Positions 35,444-43,020 of a DNA stretch of 64,000 bases are shown one piece after another; the stretch's first letter is position 1, and every line of letters begins with the position of its first letter. This DNA comes from Pseudarthrobacter oxydans (GTDB lineage Bacteria; Actinomycetota; Actinomycetes; Actinomycetales; Micrococcaceae): positions 1-64,000 of the forward strand of contig NZ_JAUSSN010000013.1 in assembly GCF_030812335.1 (NCBI RefSeq), written 5' to 3'. The notes below the pieces were generated by a model. The model was not told where the DNA came from and made no database searches. It saw only the letters and a list, made by a program, of their open reading frames with translations. The position numbers and the translations under genes were made by a program.

Positions 35444-35480
35444 AAAAGGTGCGGCTCCCCCGGCGGGAGCTGCACCTTTT
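35444..35480. terminator. Bidirectional terminator
   Basis: AAAAGGTGCGGCTCCC and GGGAGCTGCACCTTTT form a near-perfect 16-bp stem (one G-U-type mismatch) with a 5-base loop, flanked by A and T runs. It lies between converging csbD-like and membrane-protein genes and can serve both. Confidence 0.88.
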
Positions 35481-35496
35481 TGAGTCCTTCCCGATC

Positions 35497-36096
35497 TCAA
35501 GTGCGCCGGTCGTCCAGCTCATTGGGAAGCACTACGTCGGCCGGGATGTCGCTCGATCCGCGCACGATGACGCGCGGCGAGCCCAGGAAGGGACCCTGCA
35601 GCCACATCGGCACCCTCGCGATCCAGCCTAGGATCCAGAAGCTCGCGGTGGCGAGGGCCATCAGGGCGATGCCGCCCCACAGCGCCCACGGAGTCCAGGT
35701 CCGGCCGAGCAACTCCTGGCCAAGCTCAGTGCCGCCAGCGACCGCGGCCACCATGCCCACGATGAGGAAGAAGCCGATGAATCCGCCTCCGGCCCGGATC
35801 GCCTCGCCGCCGAGAACGGCTGCCAGCAGGAGAGGGATCACGAGTCCGCCGATGATCAGCGCGCCGGCCGCAATACCGAGCGCATCGCCTGCCTCGCCGT
35901 CGACATTGTCACTGAGCGGTCCCATGATGAACCCCGCTGCGATCGACACCAGCATGAAGCTGATGAGGACGGTGGTGGCCGTTTTGATGAAGCGGTCGCT
36001 GAACCGGAACGTTCCGTCCGGCCGACGGTCCGGCGCGGGTGCCGCCTGTCGCGTCGGCGCCCACGACTCCGGCTGCGTTGCTGAATTTCTCTTCAC
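35497..36096 (-). CDS. Four-helix membrane protein of unknown function
   Basis: A 199-residue protein with a charged N-terminal stretch of ~40 residues and about four transmembrane helices (near ATTVLISFMLVSIAAGFIMG, AGALIIGGLVIPLLLAAVLG, IGFFLIVGMVAAVAGG and GGIALMALATASFWILGWIA). No family is recognised. GTG at 36096 is chosen since GAGGGAG lies about eight bases upstream; a frame extending to 36123 has no such signal. It converges on the CsbD gene. Confidence 0.65.
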   Translation of the reverse strand: MKRNSATQPESWAPTRQAAPAPDRRPDGTFRFSDRFIKTATTVLISFMLVSIAAGFIMGPLSDNVDGEAGDALGIAAGALIIGGLVIPLLLAAVLGGEAIRAGGGFIGFFLIVGMVAAVAGGTELGQELLGRTWTPWALWGGIALMALATASFWILGWIARVPMWLQGPFLGSPRVIVRGSSDIPADVVLPNELDDRRT

Positions 36097-36303
36097 AAGT
36101 TCGCTCCCTCTGCAACGATTCACCGATTACTCGATCAAATGGATAATTCGAGCATACGGCGTCAAAGGTGAACCAACCCGCCGGAGGCCCCTACAAGCGA
36201 CCAGACAGGCGGACAACCTACCGGAGCCGGACGAGGCGCACAGTCAGATCCGGCCCGATAGCCGACGCCCACCATCGGCCGTCCCTGACTGCGGGTTGCG
36301 TAT

Positions 36304-36309
36304 TAGATT
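36304..36309 (+). promoter_or_regulatory. -10 box for leaderless phosphotransferase mRNA
   Basis: TAGATT ends seven bases before ATG 36316, with no ribosome binding site between, so the transcript is probably leaderless. Confidence 0.5.
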
Positions 36310-36315
36310 GGTCCG

Positions 36316-37059
36316 ATGACGGATGAAGAGGTTCTCGCCGGCGGCAACTCGACCCTTGTCACGAGAGTAGGCCAGACCGTGCGGCGGACGACTGGGCCGT
36401 GGACGCCCGCCGTTCATGCGTTTCTCGACGCCGTCCGGGCCGAGGGTGTCAACGAGGTCCCCGAGCCCCTCGGCCTGGACGAACATGGGCGGGAGGTCCT
36501 CAGCTTCATTCCGGGCGAGGCTGCGCACTACCCGCTGCCGCAGTGGGTCTGGGCCGGGTCGATCCTGCACGACGCAGGGGCTTTGCTGCGCCGTATCCAC
36601 GACGCCAGCGTTGGCCTTGCCCGGGCGGACCTCAGGTGGCAATTGCCGACCCACCACCCGGCGGAAGTCGTGTGCCATAACGACACCGCGCCGTACAACA
36701 TGGTTTTCCGGGACGGACGGCTGGCGGCCTTGATCGACTTTGATGCTGCCTCGCCGGGACCAAGAGTTTGGGACTTCGCCTACTTGGCTTACCGGCTGGT
36801 TCCCTTGGGCGAAAACGGCGGGGACACAGCCCCCGGCGCCGACGCGAGGCACTCCCGGCTTGATGACTTGATCAGGGCCTACGGCTTTCCCTTTGAGCAC
36901 CGCAATGTCTATGAGACCCTCGTGGCCCGGCTGAACGAACTGGCCGAATTCACGGACAGGCGCGCTGCGGTCACGGGCCGAACGGACTTCCTGGACCATT
37001 CCGCCATGTACCGTCGCGATCGCGACGCAATTTCCGCGTTCGTCACCCAGGTTCGGTAG
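36316..37059 (+). CDS. APH/ChoK-family phosphotransferase
   Basis: A 247-residue kinase of the aminoglycoside/choline phosphotransferase fold. The catalytic loop is CHNDTAPYNMVF (Asp123 the base, Asn128 a metal ligand), where most members have HGD, and the DFD metal motif follows at 141-143 (LIDFDAASPGPRVWD). N-lobe residues include RTTGPWTPAVHAFLD. The family spans antibiotic kinases and small-molecule kinases, so the substrate cannot be assigned. It converges with the deaminase-ASCH gene 18 bases downstream. Confidence 0.82.
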   Translation: MTDEEVLAGGNSTLVTRVGQTVRRTTGPWTPAVHAFLDAVRAEGVNEVPEPLGLDEHGREVLSFIPGEAAHYPLPQWVWAGSILHDAGALLRRIHDASVGLARADLRWQLPTHHPAEVVCHNDTAPYNMVFRDGRLAALIDFDAASPGPRVWDFAYLAYRLVPLGENGGDTAPGADARHSRLDDLIRAYGFPFEHRNVYETLVARLNELAEFTDRRAAVTGRTDFLDHSAMYRRDRDAISAFVTQVR

Positions 37060-37077
37060 CCGGCACAGCCAGGATGC

Positions 37078-37794
37078 CTAGCTGGAAGGCCCCTGCAGAT
37101 GGAAGCGCGCTACCGTCACCAGCGCGGTGTCGGCAATGTGAGCGTAGTGGCGTCTCAGTCCCTTGAGCAGGGCTTCCAGTGATGAGGCCCCTTCAAGCTC
37201 CGCGTGCTCCGGTGTCAGCGCGTCGAATCGGACCTCCTCAACCTCGTCAATCACTCCGTACAGACGGCGGTATCCATCGTTGTCTTCGAAGATGAAGAGT
37301 GCAGGTCCTGTTTCAACGGGATCGCGATACCTGGTGGTTGCTGTCTTCAGTCCGGATCGGATGGGCTCAAAGTAGGCGCTGTTGAAGCGGACGAACCGTT
37401 CGGCTGCGGCCCCGGGGTAGCGGTAGGTGAACGGCAACAGTTCGTGGATTGGTCTGCAGTCCGCCCCGTCCGACGTGGGCACGACGACGAAACAGTCCGG
37501 GTGAAGATCCAGGAGGGTCTGCCGGCAGCGTCCGCAGGGCGGAAGGACACCCCTGTCGTCGCTGCCGACCGCCACCATGGTTGTCAGTGGCCCGGCACCG
37601 GCCGTGGCCGCTGCCCCGAGAACGACAAGTTCGGCGCACCGGCCACCGGTGAAGTGGTAGACGTTTGTGCCGGTGAAGATTCGTCCTTCCGTGTCCATGG
37701 CGGCGGCTGCGACAGTGTGGTTCGGGTTGGCACCGATCCGACCTACAAGTTCGTTTGCAGCGTCGAGCACACGCTGTTCGTTGGCATACAACAC
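37078..37794 (-). CDS. Blasticidin-S-deaminase-like / YqfB-type ASCH fusion
   Basis: A 238-residue two-domain protein. Residues 1-125 form a zinc cytidine deaminase: zinc ligands Cys53, Cys87 and Cys90, and proton-shuttling Glu55, in GGRCAELVVLG and PPCGRCRQTLLDLHP. The run IFTGTNVYHFTGG (40-51) is close to fungal blasticidin S deaminase as I remember it. Residues ~132-234 form an ASCH domain like E. coli YqfB, an N4-acetylcytidine amidohydrolase. Residues matching its reported Lys/Thr/Glu triad are present: Lys150 and Thr153 in GLKTATTR, Glu201 in EHAELEG. GTG at 37794 follows GAGGA. I infer deacylation of an N4-acyl cytosine, then deamination; the true substrate is unknown. Confidence 0.85.
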   Translation of the reverse strand: MLYANEQRVLDAANELVGRIGANPNHTVAAAAMDTEGRIFTGTNVYHFTGGRCAELVVLGAAATAGAGPLTTMVAVGSDDRGVLPPCGRCRQTLLDLHPDCFVVVPTSDGADCRPIHELLPFTYRYPGAAAERFVRFNSAYFEPIRSGLKTATTRYRDPVETGPALFIFEDNDGYRRLYGVIDEVEEVRFDALTPEHAELEGASSLEALLKGLRRHYAHIADTALVTVARFHLQGPSS

Positions 37795-37858
37795 CGGATC
37801 ATCCTCGCATGGGCTCCTGCCCGAGTCGCGGACCGCGGCGCGGGACCCGTCTGCCTAA

Positions 37859-38173
37859 GCTCTGGTCTGGCTCGATTTTCCCTTTGTGCGCGTCACGCTC
37901 CCCCGGCTGGTCCGGCGCACCATCCGCCGGCGGCTGAGCCGGGAAGAGCTGTGGAACGGCAACATCGAAGCCCCGCTGCGGACGGTCCTGACCGATCGTG
38001 AACACATCGTGCGCTGGGCCATCAGGTCCAGGCGGAATTACACGGCGGCAGTGCCCCGCCTCATCCATGACTACCCGGACCTCATCGCTGTGCGGCTGCG
38101 TTCGCCACAGGAAGCCGATGCATGGCTGTCCGGGCCGCTGACCTGCGCCACCGGCGCGGACGCACCTGACTGA
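37859..38173 (+). pseudogene. 5'-truncated P-loop kinase (topology-modulation-like)
   Basis: Homology runs from ALVWLDFPFVRV through RRTIRRRLSREELWNGN to AVRLRSPQEADAWL, the C-terminal half of a P-loop kinase-like family annotated as adenylate-kinase-like or DNA topology modulation protein. ELWNGN is the hallmark. The N-terminal half with the nucleotide-binding P-loop is missing: an in-frame TAA lies directly before Ala (37856-37858), and the upstream 60 bases show no kinase sequence. A GTG at 37886 could start a 95-residue remnant, but it could not bind ATP. It begins 64 bases from the divergent deaminase-ASCH gene. Confidence 0.75.
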
Positions 38174-38186
38174 CGAAGGAAGCCGC

Positions 38187-38192
38187 TAGCCT
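38187..38192 (+). promoter_or_regulatory. -10 box for leaderless methyltransferase mRNA
   Basis: TAGCCT ends seven bases before ATG 38199, the same hexamer and spacing seen at rarA. No ribosome binding site follows. Confidence 0.55.
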
Positions 38193-38198
38193 GTCCAG

Positions 38199-38855
38199 AT
38201 GACTGCTGTAACTCGTCTCGACAGCGTTCGGTCCACATATGACGTGGTGGCGGACAGCTACGCGAGCCTGCTCCCCGACGCCGGCTTTGAAGCACCGGCG
38301 GACCGCGGCATGATCGAAGCGTTCGCCAGTCATGTGACGGAGGGACCTGCCCGTCCGGTCGTCGACGCCGGCTGCGGCACAGGCCGCATGACCGGGTTGC
38401 TGGCGTCATTGGGTGTGGCTGTTTCAGGGATTGATCTGTCCGCCGGAATGATTGCCGTCGCCCGCAGGACATCGCCGGGGCTCACCTTTGAGGTTGCCGA
38501 GCTGTCGGAACTTCCGTACGCGGACACGCAGCTGGGCGGAGTCTTTGCCTGGTACTCGATCATCCATACGCCGCCCGAGGATCTTCCCCGGATCTTTGCC
38601 GAGTTTTTCCGCGTCCTGGCGCCCGGGGGCTATGCACTGCTCGGCTTCCAGGTCGGCGAGGGCCGACGGCATCTCTCCCGCGCCTACGGGCACGACGTGT
38701 CGCTGGAGACCCACCTCTTTACCCCGGAGCTCACCGCCGGACACCTGACCGGCGCCGGTTTCACCGTGACCGCTCAAATGACTCGCCAGGGACGTGCGCA
38801 TGAAAAGACGCCGCAGGCGGTCCTTCTCGCCCGCCGGCCGGCCACGGCGGTATAG
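38199..38855 (+). CDS. Class I SAM-dependent methyltransferase
   Basis: A 218-residue methyltransferase. Motif I VVDAGCGTGRMTG (about 54-66) binds SAM, VSGIDLSAGMIAVAR is motif II with the ribose-binding Asp, and FAWYSIIHTPPEDLPRI and GGYALLGFQVGEGR follow in order. It resembles the small, unassigned methyltransferase type 11 group. The target (metabolite, antibiotic or nucleic acid) cannot be inferred. It is the last gene of the plus-strand run beside the deaminase. Confidence 0.85.
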   Translation: MTAVTRLDSVRSTYDVVADSYASLLPDAGFEAPADRGMIEAFASHVTEGPARPVVDAGCGTGRMTGLLASLGVAVSGIDLSAGMIAVARRTSPGLTFEVAELSELPYADTQLGGVFAWYSIIHTPPEDLPRIFAEFFRVLAPGGYALLGFQVGEGRRHLSRAYGHDVSLETHLFTPELTAGHLTGAGFTVTAQMTRQGRAHEKTPQAVLLARRPATAV

Positions 38856-38932
38856 CCCCGCCCCAAATTCCGGGCGTCAGTGCCAGGCCGCCCTGGCCGG
38901 CGCGGCGCCCTGCTGTGCGATACAACTTGTTT

Positions 38933-39712
38933 TCAGCAGCCGGTCAGGTGCCGTTTGGGCCGTTCCTGCCGGTAGAGGTACCGGCCGGCTTCCTGGAAAC
39001 CGGCGCGGGGATAGAGTTCCCGGGCGCCGGCGTTGGAGGCCATCACCAGGAGCCAGTAGCTGCTGAGGCCCCGGGCTCCCCCTGCGCGCAGCAGGGCCTG
39101 CAGGATCCGGGCGGCGTGGCCGTTCCGCCGGGCATCCGGGCGGGTCGCCATGCAGTACAGCCCGCCTGTGCCGCCTGGCGGAAGCGCAAGGCGTCCGACG
39201 GCGGCGGGCCGGCCGTCGTCGTCCCGCACGAGGGCGTACAGCGAGGGGCAGCGTTCGAGGATCCCGCGGGCGACGGCGAGGGCGGTGTCGTCGCCGCGGC
39301 CGTCCACGCTCCACCACAGCCGCAGCCACTCCGGGGAGGGCCCGGCGGCGATCTCGACGCCGCTGTCTGTGCCCGGGGAATCAGTGCCCCCGTCCCGGAC
39401 CAGCACCAGGGTCTCGGACTGCCGGGTGAACCCCTCCTCATCCAGTACGGCGTTGAGCGGCACATAGCGCGGGTCCTCGAAGACCTGGAAGATCAGCGGC
39501 AGCTGGCGGTTCCGGTACCAGAGGCGCGCCTCCCGGAGCGCCGCGAGCAGCCTGTGGGGTTCCGCTCCGGGTTCGCGGGGCCAGACGGAGTTGGCCCGCT
39601 GCGTCACGCCGGAGGCGGCGCGGAGCACCCAGCCGCCGGACTCCTCCCGCTCGGCGGCGGGCCATGCGGCATCCATCAGTTCCTCGAGCCTGGTCATCGG
39701 TTCCTGCTCCAT
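38933..39712 (-). CDS. GNAT-family N-acetyltransferase
   Basis: A 259-residue protein whose C-terminal ~130 residues form a GNAT domain: YALVRDDDGRPAAVGRLALP, the acetyl-CoA loop TRPDARRNGHAARILQAL and YPRAGFQEAGRYLYR. The N-terminal half (RLEELMDAAWPAAER...ANSVWP) is a common extra domain in actinobacterial two-part GNATs. ATG at 39712 has GGAAAGGGG just upstream; ATG 39697 is a reasonable alternative. Extending the frame to 39820 would run through the aspS terminator, so it is rejected. Confidence 0.85.
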   Translation of the reverse strand: MEQEPMTRLEELMDAAWPAAEREESGGWVLRAASGVTQRANSVWPREPGAEPHRLLAALREARLWYRNRQLPLIFQVFEDPRYVPLNAVLDEEGFTRQSETLVLVRDGGTDSPGTDSGVEIAAGPSPEWLRLWWSVDGRGDDTALAVARGILERCPSLYALVRDDDGRPAAVGRLALPPGGTGGLYCMATRPDARRNGHAARILQALLRAGGARGLSSYWLLVMASNAGARELYPRAGFQEAGRYLYRQERPKRHLTGC

Positions 39713-39775
39713 CGGGCCCCTTTCCGTCGGGCACATCGCTTCAGCATGTCCCGGGAGTAGTTCCGGGACAGCAAC

Positions 39776-39811
39776 AGCAAAGGCTCCCCGGTTGCCCGGA
39801 GAGCCTTTGCT
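39776..39811. terminator. Terminator after aspS
   Basis: AGCAAAGGCTC and GAGCCTTTGCT pair in an 11-bp stem, continued after one mismatch by CCGG/CCGG around a 4-base loop. It lies just downstream of the aspS stop codon. Confidence 0.8.
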
Positions 39812-39826
39812 GCTGATCATGTCAGG

Positions 39827-41608
39827 CTACTTGGTGCCGTCCGCCTTTTTGGCTTCCGGTTTGAAGTCCACACCGGCTTCCTTGCGCTGCTGCGCCGTGA
39901 TCGGGGCAGGCGCCTGGGTCAGCGGGTCGAAGCCGCCGCCGGACTTCGGGAACGCGATGACGTCGCGGATGGACTCCACGCCGGCCAGCAGCGCGACCAC
40001 ACGGTCCCAGCCGAACGCGATGCCGCCGTGGGGAGGCGCGCCGAACTTGAAGCCCTCGAGCAGGAAGCCGAACTTGGTCTGTGCATCCGCCTTGTCCAGG
40101 CCCATCAGTTCGAAGACCCGTTCCTGGATGTCGCTCTGGTGGATACGGATGGAGCCGCCGCCGATTTCGTTGCCGTTGCAGACGATGTCGTAGGCGTAGG
40201 ACAGCGCGGATTCGGGATCCTTGTCGAAGCTGTCCATGAATTCGGGCTTGGGCGAGGTGAACGCGTGGTGCACGGCGGTCCACTGCCCGGCGCCGACGGC
40301 GACGTCGCCGGACGCGACGGCCGCTGCGGCCGGTTCGAACATCGGGGCGTCGACCACCCAGCAGAAGGCCCAGTCGCTCGGGTTGATGAGGCCGGTGCGG
40401 TGGCCGATCTCCACGCGGGCGGCACCGAGCAGGGCGCGGGACGGTGACTTCTCGCCGGCGGCGAAGAAGATGCAGTCGCCCGGCTTCGCGCCAACGGCCT
40501 CGGCCAGTCCGGCGCGCTCGGTGTCGGTCAGGTTCTTGGCCACGGGGCCGGCGAGTTCGCCGTCTTCCTTGTACAGGACGTAGGCCAGGCCCTTCGCGCC
40601 GCGCTGCTTGGCCCATTCCTGCCAGGCATCGAGCGCGCGGCGGGCCTGCGAGGCTCCGCCCGGCATAACGACGGCGCCGACGTAGGGTGCCTTGAAGACG
40701 CCGAAGTTGGTGTCCTTGAAGAACTCGGTCAGCTCGGTGAGTTCCAGGCCGAAGCGCAGGTCCGGCTTGTCCGAACCGTACCGGGCCATCGCGTCGTGGT
40801 AAGTGATGCGCTGGATGGGCGTCGGGATTTCGACGTCGATCAGCTTCCACAGTGCCTTGACGATGCTTTCGCCGAGCCGGATGATGTCGTCCTGCTCGAC
40901 GAAGCTGGCTTCGATGTCCAGCTGGGTGAACTCCGGCTGGCGGTCTGCGCGGAAGTCCTCATCGCGGTAGCAGCGGGCGATCTGGTAGTACTTTTCGAAA
41001 CCGCCGACCTGCAGGAGCTGCTTGAACAGCTGCGGGGACTGCGGGAGCGCGTACCAGGAACCCGGCGCCAGGCGCGCGGGAACCACGAAGTCGCGGGCGC
41101 CTTCCGGCGTCGAGCGCGTCAGCGTCGGGGTTTCGATCTCGACGTAGCCGTCCTGGTGGAGCAGTTCGCGGGCGACGCGGTTGGCCTCGGAGCGCAGGCG
41201 CATGTTGCGGGCGGGGCCGGGGCGGCGCAGGTCCAAGTAGCGGTGCTTGAGGCGGGCTTCCTCGCCGACTTCGACGTGTTCGTCGATCTGGAACGGCAGC
41301 GGCTCGGACGTGTTGAGGATGGTGACCTTCTCGGCCATGACCTCGATCTCGCCGGTGGCCAGCGCCGGGTTCTCGTTGCCCTCGGGGCGCCGGGACACGG
41401 TGCCGATGACCTGCAGCACGTACTCGTTGCGCAGCCCGTGGAAGACTTCCTCTTCACGGACGACCACCTGGGACACCCCCGTGGCGTCGCGCAGGTCAAC
41501 GAAGGCGACACCACCGTGGTCACGACGCCGGCCGACCCAGCCGGCGAGGGTTACGGTTTGTCCAATGTGCTCGGAGCGAAGGGATCCGAGGTCATGTGTG
41601 CGCAGCAC
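39827..41608 (-). CDS. aspS: Aspartyl-tRNA synthetase
   Basis: A 593-residue class II synthetase of the bacterial type with the GAD insertion. The anticodon-binding OB domain is N-terminal (TVTLAGWVGRRRDHGGVAFVDLRD), and motif 2 (ARCYRDEDFRADRQPEFTQLD) and motif 3 (GIAFGWDRV) are clear. GTG at 41608 (MLRTHDLGSL) is chosen because AAAGGC lies about six bases upstream and conservation begins here; ATG 41650 is possible. As no asparaginyl/glutaminyl components are in view, its tRNA specificity (discriminating or not) is open. Confidence 0.96.
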   Translation of the reverse strand: MLRTHDLGSLRSEHIGQTVTLAGWVGRRRDHGGVAFVDLRDATGVSQVVVREEEVFHGLRNEYVLQVIGTVSRRPEGNENPALATGEIEVMAEKVTILNTSEPLPFQIDEHVEVGEEARLKHRYLDLRRPGPARNMRLRSEANRVARELLHQDGYVEIETPTLTRSTPEGARDFVVPARLAPGSWYALPQSPQLFKQLLQVGGFEKYYQIARCYRDEDFRADRQPEFTQLDIEASFVEQDDIIRLGESIVKALWKLIDVEIPTPIQRITYHDAMARYGSDKPDLRFGLELTELTEFFKDTNFGVFKAPYVGAVVMPGGASQARRALDAWQEWAKQRGAKGLAYVLYKEDGELAGPVAKNLTDTERAGLAEAVGAKPGDCIFFAAGEKSPSRALLGAARVEIGHRTGLINPSDWAFCWVVDAPMFEPAAAAVASGDVAVGAGQWTAVHHAFTSPKPEFMDSFDKDPESALSYAYDIVCNGNEIGGGSIRIHQSDIQERVFELMGLDKADAQTKFGFLLEGFKFGAPPHGGIAFGWDRVVALLAGVESIRDVIAFPKSGGGFDPLTQAPAPITAQQRKEAGVDFKPEAKKADGTK

Positions 41609-41715
41609 AGCACGCCTTTCTGAAGAAGACAGAGGGAAATCAAAACTCATGTTCAATAGGATCGCTACTGGAACGATCCCGTTCGAGTTTACCCGTTGGA
41701 AAGGCACCTCCCGCC

Positions 41716-43020
41716 ATGGCAAGCCGGCATCAGAGCACGCCCTCCCCTGACCGGCACACACCCGGGCAGCTGCAGCGCCGCCTGGGCGTCCTGGATTCAA
41801 CCGCGATCGGGCTCGGCTCCATGCTGGGCGCCGGAGTTTTTGTGGTCTTCGCGCCCGCCGCTGCCCTGGCCGGTCCCCTGCTGGCCGCCGCGGTGGCCCT
41901 GGCCGGTGTGATCGCGTACTGCAACGCGGTGGCCTCGGCCCAGCTGGCCGCCCAGTACCCCTCCAGCGGCGGCACCTACGTCTACGGGCGGAAGCGGCTG
42001 GGCGAATGGCCGGGCTTCATCGCGGGCTGGGGCTTCGTGACCGGAAAGACTGCCTCCTGCGCGGCGATGGCCCTGACGTTCGGCCACTATGTGGCCCCGG
42101 AATTCGCGACGCCGCTGGCGGTGGCCGCCGTTGTGGTCCTGACCGGCGTGAACCTGCTCGGGATCACCCGGACCGCCCTGCTGACCCGGATCCTGCTTGC
42201 CGTGGTGCTCGCCACCCTCGCGTTCGTGGCGGCGGCGTCGATTCTGGGACCGCATCCAGCATCGGACGGTGCCGCCGCCGGCGCCGCCGCGGCGGGCGGC
42301 TGGGGTGTGCTCCCGGCGGCCGGGCTGATGTTCTTTGCCTTCGCCGGGTACGCCCGGATCGCGACGCTGGGCGAAGAGGTCAAGGACCCGACCCGCACCA
42401 TCCCGCGGGCCATTCTCGCGGCCCTGGCCGCGGCGTTCGTCATCTACCTCGGGATGGCTCTGCTGCTGCAGTGGCACCTGCCGGCGGAACAGCTGGCCGG
42501 ATCAACGGCGCCGCTGCTCGACGCCGTCAGCAGCTCACAGCTCAGCGCCGGTGCCCCGTTCGTGCAGGCCGGCGCGGCCGCCGCCTGTCTCGGCGCGCTG
42601 CTGGCACTGATCACGGGAGTGGGCCGGACCGCAATGGCGATGGCGCGGGAACGTGACCTGCCGTCCCCGCTCGCCCGGGTGGGCGGCGCGCACACGGTTC
42701 CGTTCCTCGCCGAACTGGCCGTCGCGGCCGCCGTCATCGTGCTGCTGCTGACCACCAACGTGCTGACCGTCGTGGGCTTCTCCAGCTTCGGCGTGCTGAT
42801 CTACTACTCGGTGACGAATGCCGCCGCCTTCACGCTGTCCGCGCGGCCCTGGCACGCCCCGCGCTGGCTCAACGTACTGGGGTTCCTCGGCTGCCTGATC
42901 CTGGCCGTGACCCTGCCGCCCGCCTCCGTGCTGGGCATGGCGGCGGTCCTGGCCGTCGGCGTGGCCGGGCGCTTCCTTGTGCTGCGGCGGCGGCTGCGGC
43001 GCCGGAAAGCCGACGCCTAG
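41716..43020 (+). CDS. APC-family amino-acid permease
   Basis: A 434-residue permease with about twelve transmembrane helices. The APC substrate motif is near the start, GLGSMLGAGVFVVFAPAAAL (helix 1), and the conserved GKTASCAAMALTFGHYV and FAFAGYARIATLGEEVKDP lie in helices 3 and 6. The latter includes the Glu often seen in the amino-acid/polyamine group. The substrate is unknown. Its TAG stop overlaps the hisS stop on the other strand in the four bases CTAG. Confidence 0.88.
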   Translation: MASRHQSTPSPDRHTPGQLQRRLGVLDSTAIGLGSMLGAGVFVVFAPAAALAGPLLAAAVALAGVIAYCNAVASAQLAAQYPSSGGTYVYGRKRLGEWPGFIAGWGFVTGKTASCAAMALTFGHYVAPEFATPLAVAAVVVLTGVNLLGITRTALLTRILLAVVLATLAFVAAASILGPHPASDGAAAGAAAAGGWGVLPAAGLMFFAFAGYARIATLGEEVKDPTRTIPRAILAALAAAFVIYLGMALLLQWHLPAEQLAGSTAPLLDAVSSSQLSAGAPFVQAGAAAACLGALLALITGVGRTAMAMARERDLPSPLARVGGAHTVPFLAELAVAAAVIVLLLTTNVLTVVGFSSFGVLIYYSVTNAAAFTLSARPWHAPRWLNVLGFLGCLILAVTLPPASVLGMAAVLAVGVAGRFLVLRRRLRRRKADA

